The notes under the pieces: generated by a model | Database searches by the model: none | Told to the model about the DNA's origin: nothing | What the model saw: the letters and a program-made list of their open reading frames with translations, nothing else | Origin: Mycolicibacterium vaccae NBRC 14118 = CIP 105934 | GTDB taxonomy: Bacteria; Actinomycetota; Actinomycetes; Mycobacteriales; Mycobacteriaceae | Direction: 5' to 3' | NCBI RefSeq assembly: GCF_001552715.1 | Contig: NZ_BCRS01000035.1 | Span: forward strand, 1-39,495 | Length of the DNA stretch: 39,495 bases | Position numbers and translations under genes: made by a program | Shown: positions 24,649-32,137 of the stretch, piece by piece | Layout of the letters: each line of letters opens with the position of its first letter | How positions within the stretch are numbered: the stretch's first letter is position 1

Positions 24649-25119
24649 TCACACCAGTCCGGTCGCGTCGAAGACCCACGACATGTCCGCGTCGGCGAAG
24701 TCGGCCAACCAGGTCGGCGGTGCGTGGTCTGCCAGTGCGCTCATGTCCCAGTAGTCCTTCCACAGCGTGATCCGCCCGCCCTCCACCCGGTGTACGGTGA
24801 CGAAGTTCAGCAGCGCAGATTCTCCTGTGGCCCAATGCCATTGCTCGCTGTGTTCGTACATGACGTCGGCACCGTCGCTGACCATCAGGCCCGGGAAGTT
24901 CCGGTAGCCGGCCAGCGGCTCGATGCCGATCTTGAGCCGTTTCACGATGTCCTCCGGCCCGCGGGCCGCTGCGGCCGGGCCGACCGGCACGTCGAGGTAG
25001 ATGCACTCGGGGGCCAGGAACGTCTTGAGCGTGTCCCAGTCGCGCGCCGAGAGCGTCTCCCACATCCCGTGCACGAGGGGCTTGACCTGGTCGGTGCCTG
25101 CGAGCTGGTCAACCGGCAT
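24649..25119 (-). CDS. NTF2/SnoaL-like protein related to limonene-epoxide hydrolase
   Basis: A 156-aa cone-shaped alpha+beta-barrel protein. The C-terminal segment GGRITLWKDYWDM resembles limonene-1,2-epoxide hydrolases, keeping the Asp of WxDY. In the strand where those enzymes carry the catalytic Arg and Asp (ERVDV), this protein reads EHSEQ, so classical epoxide hydrolysis is doubtful. It sits between two amidohydrolases with an 11-nt overlap to the upstream one, suggesting that it binds or processes the same compound. Confidence 0.75.
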   Translation of the reverse strand: MPVDQLAGTDQVKPLVHGMWETLSARDWDTLKTFLAPECIYLDVPVGPAAAARGPEDIVKRLKIGIEPLAGYRNFPGLMVSDGADVMYEHSEQWHWATGESALLNFVTVHRVEGGRITLWKDYWDMSALADHAPPTWLADFADADMSWVFDATGLV

Positions 25120-26890
25120 GGGCGGGCACTCCGTCCCGGACCGCAGGCGCTTTGTGGGCGGCGCGCAGGAAGCGCCCGGTGCGTTCTGCGCCGACCACCG
25201 CGGTGAGTTCGCCGTCGAGGAACACGGCCCGGCCGCCGACGAACACGGCCGAGACGGTGTCGTCGTTGCGGTTCACCATCCGTGACAGCCCGCCGTACTG
25301 CTGCACCGGCGCTTCGGCGTAGCGGTCCAGCGTGCCGTCGAGGCGTTCGGGGTCGACGATCACCACGTCGGCGCGGTCGCCTAGCCGCAGGTGACCGGCG
25401 TCGAGGCGGTACCAGTCGGCGAGCTCACCGGTGAGTCGGTGGACGGCCTGCTCGACGGTCATGAACGGCCGCCCGGCCCGGGCCGCGTCGTGCACGTGAC
25501 GCAGCAGGCGTAGGCCCATGTTGTAGAACGCCATGTTGCGCAGGTGTGCTCCGGCGTCCGAGAAGCCCATCTGAATGCCGCTGTCGGCGGCGAGTTTTCG
25601 CAGCACCTCGGGCCGGTGATTGGAGATCGTGGTGCGCCAGCGCAGCTCCTTGCCGTGCGCGAGCACCAAGTCCAGGAACGCATCCACCGGATGCAGGCCG
25701 CGGGCCCGGCCCACTTCACCGAACGACTGGCCGATCACCGATTCGTCAGGGCAGGACACGATCTCGGCGTCGAAGAAGTCGCGGTGCCACACCCGCATGC
25801 CGAACTTCGCGTCGTAGTCCTTGCGGAAGCGGCGCCGGTAGGCTTCGTCCCTGAGCAACTCGTTGCGCTCGATCTCGTCGGCCAGGTGCAGTGCGGCCGC
25901 ACCGGCGCCGAACTCTTCGAAGATCACCAGGTCGATGCCGTCGGCATACACCTCGAACGGCACCGGCAGATGCTGCCAGTGGAAGTCGCCACCGAGCCGG
26001 TTCACCAGGCGCGCAAGCGGTCCCAACAGTTTCACGGCGGCCGGGTTGGACTTGATGTCGGCGGCCGAGAGCAGACTGGTCTTGAGTGGGCTACGCAACA
26101 CGCCCAGCGACTGGAACACCTGCGAGCCCACATTGAACGGGTTCTCGATGTCGGGGCCGGACTGCAGGACCCGACCGGACCGGCGCAGCAGTGACTTGAG
26201 CCGGCGCAGTTCGCGCGGCTTGGCGTAGGTCGAGGGCAGCGTGCGCGAACGACACACGTCGCCGTCGAGTTTGTCGAAAAGCAGTTGCTGCGAGGACAGT
26301 CCGACGAATCCGGCGCGCAGCGCCTCGGTGAGCATCTGCTCCATCCGGGCCTGCTCGCCTGCGGTCGGCCGCACATCGGCGCGGGTGGCTCGGTCCAGGC
26401 CCATGGTGGCCGCGCGCATGTCGGAGTGCCCGAGGAACGCTGCGACGTTGGGGCCGAGCGGGCGGGCCTCCAGCGCCGCGATGTACTCCTCACCGCTGGA
26501 CCAGTTCTTGTGCTGCTCCACCGCGGCGATCACGTGTTCGCGGGGGATGGCCTCGACGCGGCCGAAGATGTCGCCTGCGTCGACCCCGTCGACGTAGACC
26601 GTCGACAGCGAGCACGAGCCGAGCATCACCGTGGTCACTCCGTGCCGCAGCGACTCCGCCAGCGACGGTCCGCCGAGCACCTCGATGTCGTAGTGGGTGT
26701 GGATGTCGAGCATGCCGGGCAGCACCCACTTGCCCGCGGCGTCGATCACCTGCGGGCACCCGGTCTCGTCGAGGTCGCCGTCGCTGATCGCGGCGATGTG
26801 CCCGTCCCGGAGGCCGAGGGTCCGCACCGCGGACGGCGCACCGGTGCCGTCGAACCAGCGGCCGCCGCGGATGATCGTGTCGTAGGTCAC
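25109..26890 (-). CDS. Amidohydrolase, N-acyl-D-amino-acid deacylase family (gene 2)
   Basis: A 593-aa metal-dependent hydrolase, a distant paralogue of the enzyme two genes downstream. H64 and H66 (DIHTHYD) and C93 (LGSCSL) match the D-aminoacylase ligands, and SDAGAH holds the predicted catalytic Asp. The middle insertion (about 190-330) differs strongly from gene 1, so the two enzymes probably have different substrates or act in sequence. The GTG start at 26890 is the operon start; TTCGAT lies 6 nt upstream as a weak -10. It overlaps the NTF2-like gene by 11 nt. Confidence 0.86.
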   Translation of the reverse strand: MTYDTIIRGGRWFDGTGAPSAVRTLGLRDGHIAAISDGDLDETGCPQVIDAAGKWVLPGMLDIHTHYDIEVLGGPSLAESLRHGVTTVMLGSCSLSTVYVDGVDAGDIFGRVEAIPREHVIAAVEQHKNWSSGEEYIAALEARPLGPNVAAFLGHSDMRAATMGLDRATRADVRPTAGEQARMEQMLTEALRAGFVGLSSQQLLFDKLDGDVCRSRTLPSTYAKPRELRRLKSLLRRSGRVLQSGPDIENPFNVGSQVFQSLGVLRSPLKTSLLSAADIKSNPAAVKLLGPLARLVNRLGGDFHWQHLPVPFEVYADGIDLVIFEEFGAGAAALHLADEIERNELLRDEAYRRRFRKDYDAKFGMRVWHRDFFDAEIVSCPDESVIGQSFGEVGRARGLHPVDAFLDLVLAHGKELRWRTTISNHRPEVLRKLAADSGIQMGFSDAGAHLRNMAFYNMGLRLLRHVHDAARAGRPFMTVEQAVHRLTGELADWYRLDAGHLRLGDRADVVIVDPERLDGTLDRYAEAPVQQYGGLSRMVNRNDDTVSAVFVGGRAVFLDGELTAVVGAERTGRFLRAAHKAPAVRDGVPAHAG

Positions 26891-26986
26891 AGGCCCATCG
26901 AACAGCGCCGCCCGACGGGTGTCAACGAAATCGGTGAACAGAATTCGGTGTGTGTCTACTCAGCGCCGGTGAGCTGGCCGCAAGCG

Positions 26987-26992
26987 CATAAT
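26987..26992 (+). promoter_or_regulatory. -10 element CATAAT before the dienelactone hydrolase gene
   Basis: CATAAT differs from TATAAT at one base and lies 8 nt before GTG 27001. It favours this start over GTG 26995. Confidence 0.35.
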
Positions 26993-27000
26993 CGGTGCCT

Positions 27001-27912
27001 GTGACGCCGTTGCAGCGCTACATCGCCGAGGAGATCGCGACCGACCACGTCGACGGGCTGATGTCGCGCCGCGAGGCGCTGCGCCGACTGGCGTTGCTGG
27101 GCGTCGGCACCGCCGCCGCCACCGCGCTGATCGCGGCATGCGGACAGAGCAAGCAGGAGAGCCCGACCAGCGAGGCCCCGGCCGACGACGACGCGTCCGC
27201 GACCGCACCACCGCCGGGTATGGACCGGGCACTGCCCACCGTGCCGGTGACATGGGCCGGCCCCCGGGGCGACCTGCAGGGCGCGTGGGCCCATGCCCCC
27301 GACGCCCGCGGCGCGATCCTGGTGATCCACGAGAACAAGGGACTCAACGACTGGGTACGTTCGGTGGCGGGCCGCCTCGCCGGGGCCGGCTACTCCAGCC
27401 TGGCCATCGACCTGCTGTCCGAGCAGGGCGGTACCGCGCGGTTCGCCGACCCGGCCGAGGCCACCGCGGCGCTGGGCAACCTGGCACCGGAGGACATGGT
27501 CGCCGATCTGCGGTCGGGCATCGCCGAGGTCGCCCGCCGTGCTCCGGGGCGCAAGATCGCCGCGATCGGCTTCTGCATGGGAGGCGGACTGGTGTGGCGG
27601 TTGCTGGCCGCCGGAGCACCGGAACTGGCTGCGGCATTCCCGTTCTACGGACCCACCCCCGACAACCCCGACTTCGCCGGGTCGCGGAACGTCGCGGTAC
27701 TCGGCTTCTACGGCGCACTCGACCAGCGGGTCAACGCCACCGAGCCGGTCGCCGAGGCCGCCCTGCAGAAAGCCGGGTTGGTGCACGAACTGGTCACCGA
27801 ACCCGGCGCCAACCACGCGTTCTTCAACGACACCGGCGACCGCTACGACCCCGCTGCGGCAGCCGATGCCTGGTCGCGCACCCTGGCCTGGCTGGAGACC
27901 CACGTCGGGTAG
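27001..27912 (+). CDS. Dienelactone hydrolase family lipoprotein (Tat substrate)
   Basis: A 303-aa alpha/beta hydrolase. The predicted triad is C192 (GFCMGGG), D241 (YGALDQ) and H272 (ANHAFF), with E111 (HEN) matching the switching Glu of dienelactone hydrolase. Unlike cytoplasmic family members it has an export signal: SRREALRRL at 22-30 (twin Arg), a hydrophobic stretch and a lipobox ending at C47 (IAAC). It should be a membrane-anchored outer-face enzyme. Start 27001 is preferred on the -10 element. It is divergent from the amidohydrolase operon; a shared pathway is possible but unproven. Confidence 0.87.
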   Translation: MTPLQRYIAEEIATDHVDGLMSRREALRRLALLGVGTAAATALIAACGQSKQESPTSEAPADDDASATAPPPGMDRALPTVPVTWAGPRGDLQGAWAHAPDARGAILVIHENKGLNDWVRSVAGRLAGAGYSSLAIDLLSEQGGTARFADPAEATAALGNLAPEDMVADLRSGIAEVARRAPGRKIAAIGFCMGGGLVWRLLAAGAPELAAAFPFYGPTPDNPDFAGSRNVAVLGFYGALDQRVNATEPVAEAALQKAGLVHELVTEPGANHAFFNDTGDRYDPAAAADAWSRTLAWLETHVG

Positions 27913-27931
27913 CGGGCGCCACGTGGTGCCC

Positions 27932-27937
27932 TACGAT
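27932..27937 (+). promoter_or_regulatory. -10 element TACGAT for leaderless secreted-protein transcript
   Basis: TACGAT is followed by 6 nt and then ATG 27944. Confidence 0.5.
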
Positions 27938-27943
27938 CCAGGG

Positions 27944-28342
27944 ATGTTCCGGACGTTCGCCGTGCTGGCCGCCACCGCCTCGTTGCTGGGATCGACGACA
28001 GCCGTCGCTGCCGCGCAACCCGCTCCGCCCGCCGCGTGCGACTACGAACTCAGCGCGCCAACCGTGGTCAACGTCTCCGGCACCGACATGGTCACCGCCA
28101 CCGTCACCACTCGCGGCTGCGACGGCGCGACCACGTACTCGACGACGGCGTGCCTGCAGATGCAGGGAGACGGTGGGCCTGGCCTGTGCGCCCAGGGCCC
28201 CGGCATCGTTCCCGCACAGGTGTTCTTCCAGCCCTACCGGCCGGGGTCCACCTACATCGCGACCGGGCGCGGGTGCGCGACGAAGGGCAATCCGCCGCAG
28301 AAGTACTGCCAGGAAAGCGGTCCGCGCACCGCCACGCTCTGA
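27944..28342 (+). CDS. Small secreted protein with six cysteines
   Basis: A 132-aa protein with a signal peptide (MFRTFAVLAATASLLGSTTAVAAA, cleavage near residue 24). The mature part has six Cys (ACDY, RGCDG, ACLQ, LCAQ, GCAT, YCQE), enough for three disulfides, which fits an exported protein. I do not recognise a family. It begins 31 nt after the dienelactone hydrolase gene but has its own -10 element. Confidence 0.78.
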   Translation: MFRTFAVLAATASLLGSTTAVAAAQPAPPAACDYELSAPTVVNVSGTDMVTATVTTRGCDGATTYSTTACLQMQGDGGPGLCAQGPGIVPAQVFFQPYRPGSTYIATGRGCATKGNPPQKYCQESGPRTATL

Positions 28343-28343
28343 C

Positions 28344-28359
28344 CCGCCGTGGCGGTTTT
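28344..28359 (+). terminator. Short stem with T tract
   Basis: CCGCC-GT-GGCGG followed by TTTT lies directly after the stop of the secreted-protein gene. The stem is only 4-5 bp, so strength is doubtful. Confidence 0.35.
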
Positions 28360-28383
28360 ATGACCGAACTCTGACGGCCTCAC

Positions 28384-28410
28384 GGTTTAGCTCGTCCGCG
28401 ACCCGGGCAT
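28384..28410 (+). promoter_or_regulatory. SigF-like promoter GGTTT-N16-GGGCAT
   Basis: The mycobacterial SigF consensus is about GGTTT, 15-17 bp, GGGTAT. This site has a perfect -35 and one mismatch in the -10, and would give a 5' UTR of about 50 nt for the gene at 28468. Confidence 0.5.
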
Positions 28411-28467
28411 CCGGCCAATCAACGGGGCCGTCAACGTGACTGCCCCTGTGACTCTTAGGAGCCGGGC

Positions 28468-29016
28468 ATGGACACCAACAATGTCGTGTGGATCGTGATT
28501 GCCGCCGTCATCGCGCTCATCGTCGTCGGGGTGGTGGTCGTCCTGGCGCGCCGTACCCGCAACCGCCGCCGCGCCGAGGAGGCCGACCGCATCCGCCAGG
28601 AGGTCCACCAGGACAGCAAGCGCGTGCAGCGGCAGGCCTCGATCGTGGAGGAGACCGAGGCCAAGGCCCGCGCCGCGCAGGCCGAGGCGGACGCCAAGGC
28701 CGCCGAGGCCGCACGTCTGGCCGACACGGCTGCGAGCCGCCGCGATGCGCTGAGCCACTCGCAGGAACACATCGACGCTCGACGCGAGCACGCCGACAAA
28801 CTGGATCCCCGCAGCAGCTCGAACACCAAGAGCGACGACATCAAAAACGACATCAAGAACGACGGCATCAGGAACGACGGCATCAGGAACGACGGCATCA
28901 GGAACGACCAAGACGGGATCGGCGGCGGCAAGCACGCGGTCACCGACCGCGACCGCAGTGCCGGCCTGCACGACGGTGACCCCCAGCAGGTGCGCCCGGA
29001 CGTCCGCAGCCGCTAA
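28468..29016 (+). CDS. Membrane-anchored charged coiled-coil protein with tandem repeats
   Basis: A 182-aa protein with one N-terminal TM helix (residues 7-28, WIVIAAVIALIVVGVVVVLA), a basic stop-transfer stretch (RRTRNRRR), an alanine- and charge-rich helix to about residue 115 likely to form a coiled coil, then a polar repeat region (KNDIKNDGIRND units, about 125-148) and a charged tail. AGGAG lies 6 nt before the ATG, so unlike many neighbours it has a leader. A SigF-like promoter upstream suggests stress or stationary-phase expression. Function unknown. Confidence 0.78.
   Translation: MDTNNVVWIVIAAVIALIVVGVVVVLARRTRNRRRAEEADRIRQEVHQDSKRVQRQASIVEETEAKARAAQAEADAKAAEAARLADTAASRRDALSHSQEHIDARREHADKLDPRSSSNTKSDDIKNDIKNDGIRNDGIRNDGIRNDQDGIGGGKHAVTDRDRSAGLHDGDPQQVRPDVRSR
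28837..28905. repeat. In-frame tandem repeat
   Basis: Two 12-bp units (gacatcaaaaac, gacatcaagaac) are followed by three identical 15-bp units (gacggcatcaggaac). All units are multiples of three and encode (K/R)ND(G)I repeats inside the coiled-coil gene. Confidence 0.9.
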
Positions 29017-30308
29017 CCGTCCCAGGCCACCGGCAGGCGCTTGATCCCGTGGATGAAGGCCGAGTGCAGACGGTCGGGCTCCGCGACGGCCCGGATATCG
29101 GGCACCTGCCGGTGCAGCTCCTCGAACGCGACGGTGATCTCGCGGCGGGCCAGGTTGGCCCCGAGGCAGAAGTGCGCGCCGCCGCCACCGAAGCCCACGT
29201 GCGGATTGGGGTGGCGTCCGACGTCGAACGACCACGGGTCGTCGAACTTCGCCTCGTCCCGGTTGGCTGACCCGTACCACAGCGAAACCTTGTCGCCTGC
29301 AGCAATTTTCACCCCGCCTACCTCGACATCACGGGTGGCGGTGCGGCGCATGTAGGCGACGGGGGAGGCCCATCGGACGATCTCCTCGACGGCGGTGGGC
29401 GCCATGGCGGCGTAGTCGGTCCACCAGCGCTCACGCTGGTCGGGGTAGCGGCTCAGCGCGAGCACCCCGTGGCTGATCGCGTTGCGCGTGGTCTCGTTAC
29501 CCGCCACGACGAGCAGGATGAAGAACGACGCCACCTCGGCCGAGGTCAGCCGCTCACCGTCGAGTTCGGCCCGCACCAGACTGGTGGTCAGATCGTCGCC
29601 GGGGCGGGCCCGGCGGTCCTCGGCGAGGGCGGTCGCATACGCGCCGATATCCATTGCCACGCCGACGAATTCGTCGAAGTCGGTGGCGATGTCGGGGTCG
29701 CCGAACCCGAGGATCACGTTGGTCCAGTGGAAGACCTTCTGGTGGTCGTGCTCCGGGATGCCCATCATGTCGCAGATAATCTGCAGCGGCAGCGGGCCGG
29801 CCAGTTCGGCGACGATCTCGCCGCGGCCGTCGGGGTGGGCGGCCACCATGTCACCGACGAGGCTGCGAGCGCGCTGACGCACCGAATCCTCGATCATCGC
29901 CAGTACCCGTGGGGTGAACGCGCTGCGCACGATGTTGCGCAGCCGGGTGTGCCGCGGGTCGTCCATCGCGATCATCGACCCGAAATACTCGGCGAGCTCA
30001 GGTGTCTGGTCGCCGATGGTGATCCCCAGCGCGGAGCTGAAGATCTCGGGATGCCTGCTGGCGAAGAACACGTCCTCGTAGCGGGTCAGCGCCCAGTGCC
30101 CCGCTACCGGGGATCCGGCGTCGACGACGTAGGCCGAGTGGAAGGAGACCGGCGCCTCGCGGCGCAGCGTCGCGAACGCGCCGTCGCGGTAGTCGTCGTC
30201 GCGACCCCAGAAATCCCAGGACCCCAGGTCGACGTCGGCCAGCGGCACCTCCGGCGGCGCGGTCCCGTTCGACCGGGTGACGGTTGCGTGGTCTGCGCCC
30301 GGGGCCAT
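29013..30308 (-). CDS. Cytochrome P450
   Basis: A 431-aa soluble P450. Hallmarks are the I-helix AGNETT (269-274), the K-helix E309-x-x-R312 (EEIVR) and the heme loop GFGGGGAHFCLG with C381 as heme ligand. It is in the broad bacterial class that includes the sterol and fatty-acid hydroxylases CYP124/125/142, but I cannot assign a family. No ferredoxin gene is adjacent. ATG 30308 (MAPGADH) is chosen over an upstream TTG; TACCCT lies 8 nt before it. Its TAG stop overlaps the convergent coiled-coil gene's TAA (CTAA). Confidence 0.9.
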   Translation of the reverse strand: MAPGADHATVTRSNGTAPPEVPLADVDLGSWDFWGRDDDYRDGAFATLRREAPVSFHSAYVVDAGSPVAGHWALTRYEDVFFASRHPEIFSSALGITIGDQTPELAEYFGSMIAMDDPRHTRLRNIVRSAFTPRVLAMIEDSVRQRARSLVGDMVAAHPDGRGEIVAELAGPLPLQIICDMMGIPEHDHQKVFHWTNVILGFGDPDIATDFDEFVGVAMDIGAYATALAEDRRARPGDDLTTSLVRAELDGERLTSAEVASFFILLVVAGNETTRNAISHGVLALSRYPDQRERWWTDYAAMAPTAVEEIVRWASPVAYMRRTATRDVEVGGVKIAAGDKVSLWYGSANRDEAKFDDPWSFDVGRHPNPHVGFGGGGAHFCLGANLARREITVAFEELHRQVPDIRAVAEPDRLHSAFIHGIKRLPVAWDG

Positions 30309-30325
30309 ACGGCCCAAGGGTAGCT

Positions 30326-30739
30326 TCAGGGCCGTCGTTCATGACCCTTTCGGCCATGCGTGCGCCGGTCCTCTTTCATCCGCGCCTCGTGCAGGTGCGG
30401 CGCCCCGCCGACCAGCTCGTCGCGGACGCGGGACTCGTGCTCGCGGAACCGTGACCAGTAGGCGTCGTCGAACTCCTCCACGACCTGGAACGTCCACCGT
30501 CCGTTCAGCACGTTGCGGCCCACCATGTCGGTTTCCAGCCGCTCGGCCACCGCGTCGTGTCCTGCGGCGCGCAGCGCTTCACAGGCCTCACCGAGCACCA
30601 GATCCGCATGACCGATCAACTGGTGGAAGGAGTACAGATGCCCGCGGGCCCGCTCGACGTATTCCAGCGCCTCGGTGACCTTGCCGACGGCGTCGACCGT
30701 CTCGTCGGTCGCATCGGTCGGCTCAGAATCGTCGTCCAC
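30326..30739 (-). CDS. Small conserved hypothetical protein, charged and helical
   Basis: A 137-aa cytoplasmic protein. The central part (about 20-75) looks helical (ALEYVERARGHLYSFHQLIGHADLVLGEACEALRAAG). The C-terminal part is very charged and ends in a basic run (RRTHGRKGHERRP). No family recognised, and no TM segment. GTG 30739 (MDDDSEPTD) is chosen because TATGTC stands 6 nt upstream; GTG 30760 is also possible. It lies between the P450 gene and the small acidic gene, all on the minus strand. Confidence 0.65.
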   Translation of the reverse strand: MDDDSEPTDATDETVDAVGKVTEALEYVERARGHLYSFHQLIGHADLVLGEACEALRAAGHDAVAERLETDMVGRNVLNGRWTFQVVEEFDDAYWSRFREHESRVRDELVGGAPHLHEARMKEDRRTHGRKGHERRP

Positions 30740-30798
30740 CGAGCCGACATACCCGCCCACGGGGCTCGGCAACCTCGGAGCAAAACGTCAGCGCAACG

Positions 30799-31002
30799 TC
30801 AGCGGTCGAACTCGGACTCGTCCTCGGGCACCGGGATGGCCTGCTCGATCAGGTCGGCCTCGCTGGCCTGCCAGCCGCGGTCCTCGCCGATCTGCGCAAC
30901 GTCGGCCCAGCTCTCCTCGTCGCCGTCGGCGACCGGGGTCGACTGTTCGACCACGTCGGCCTCAGGGGCGTCTCCGAGGGGGCTGCGGTCGGGGGTCGTC
31001 AT
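30799..31002 (-). CDS. Small acidic protein with internal repeat
   Basis: A 67-aa, strongly acidic protein. Two copies of one motif are visible: EADVVEQSTPV (14-24) and EADLIEQAIPV (48-58), linked by an acidic stretch with SWADVA. GGAGAG lies upstream of ATG 31002. Related short acidic proteins are common in mycobacteria, but their function is not known to me. It is divergent from the mycolate methyltransferase gene, separated by 238 bp in which I see no clear site beyond a possible TAGGCT. Confidence 0.65.
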   Translation of the reverse strand: MTTPDRSPLGDAPEADVVEQSTPVADGDEESWADVAQIGEDRGWQASEADLIEQAIPVPEDESEFDR

Positions 31003-31240
31003 CGGTGATCTCTCCGGGAGTCGGGGTCAGGACGTGTCGTTCCACCATAGGCGCGATCGGGCCGGTCTCGGCCGGACCCGCACCGGGTACCCACTCCGGC
31101 GCGTCTGACTCACTCCCGGGACCGGAACCTGGTCTGCTGCCGTGATCTCGTTGCTGTGCGGTAGGCTTCCGTAACTGCGTGAACGGGACAGGTCCTCGAA
31201 AACGGCGGGGCCGCGCCCCCCGACCAGATTCCCCAAATCT

Positions 31241-32137
31241 ATGAGAGCTCCTACCTTGCCTGAAAACCAGAGCGGCTCTTCGGACCTGCAGCCGCACTTC
31301 GAGGACGTCCAGTCGCACTACGACCTGTCGGACGAGTTCTACCGTCTGTTCCTCGACCCGACCCAGACCTACAGCTGCGCCTACTTTGAGCGTGACGACA
31401 TGACGCTGGAAGAAGCGCAGCTTGCCAAGATCGACTTGTCGCTCGGCAAGCTCGGCCTGGAGCCGGGCATGACGTTGCTCGACGTCGGCTGCGGCTGGGG
31501 TGCGACCTTGCTGCGCGCGATCGACAAGTACGACGTCAACGTGGTCGGGCTGACGCTGAGCCGCAACCAGCAGGCGTACGTGCAGAAGCGGCTCGACGCG
31601 CACCAGAGCCCGCGCAGCAAGAGCGTGCTGCTGCAGGGTTGGGAGCAGTTCCACGAGCCCGTCGACCGGATCGTGTCGATCGGCGCGTTCGAGCACTTCG
31701 GTCGCGACCGCTACGACGAGTTCTTCGAGATGGCCTATCAGGCACTGCCCGCCGACGGCGTGATGATGCTGCACACCATCGTCAAGCCCGACGACGAGGA
31801 GTTCAGGGCGCGCAACCTGCCGGTCACGATGACCAAGATCCGCTTTTTCAAATTCATCATGGACGAGATCTTCCCCGGCGGTGATCTGCCCCAGCCGGGC
31901 ACGGTCAAGACCCACGCGACCAAGGCGGGCTTCGACGTGAAGTTGGTCCAGCCACTGCGACTGCATTACGCGCGCACGCTCGACCTGTGGTCCGCCGCGC
32001 TGGAGAAGAACCGGGATCAGGCCATCGCCATCCAGTCGCAAGAGGTGTACGACCGGTACATGAAGTATCTGACCGGCTGCGCCGACCTGTTCCGCGACGG
32101 TTACACCGATGTCTGCCAGTTCACTCTGACGAAGTGA
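31241..32137 (+). CDS. Mycolic acid cyclopropane synthase family methyltransferase, PcaA-like
   Basis: A 298-aa SAM-dependent enzyme that modifies double bonds of mycolic acids. The SAM motif is LLDVGCGWGATLL (79-91). Residues matching the CmaA1/PcaA active site are C46 (YSCAYF), E151-H152 (GAFEHFG), Y243 (LHYARTL) and C280 (TGCADLF). It lacks the loop insertion of CmaA2, and the C-terminus (AIAIQSQEVYDRYMKYLTGC) is very close to PcaA, so proximal cis-cyclopropanation is the best guess. UmaA or another paralogue is possible. The start is uncertain (ATG 31241 or TTG 31256). The 3' end overlaps the convergent agmatinase gene by 17 nt. Confidence 0.9.
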   Translation: MRAPTLPENQSGSSDLQPHFEDVQSHYDLSDEFYRLFLDPTQTYSCAYFERDDMTLEEAQLAKIDLSLGKLGLEPGMTLLDVGCGWGATLLRAIDKYDVNVVGLTLSRNQQAYVQKRLDAHQSPRSKSVLLQGWEQFHEPVDRIVSIGAFEHFGRDRYDEFFEMAYQALPADGVMMLHTIVKPDDEEFRARNLPVTMTKIRFFKFIMDEIFPGGDLPQPGTVKTHATKAGFDVKLVQPLRLHYARTLDLWSAALEKNRDQAIAIQSQEVYDRYMKYLTGCADLFRDGYTDVCQFTLTK

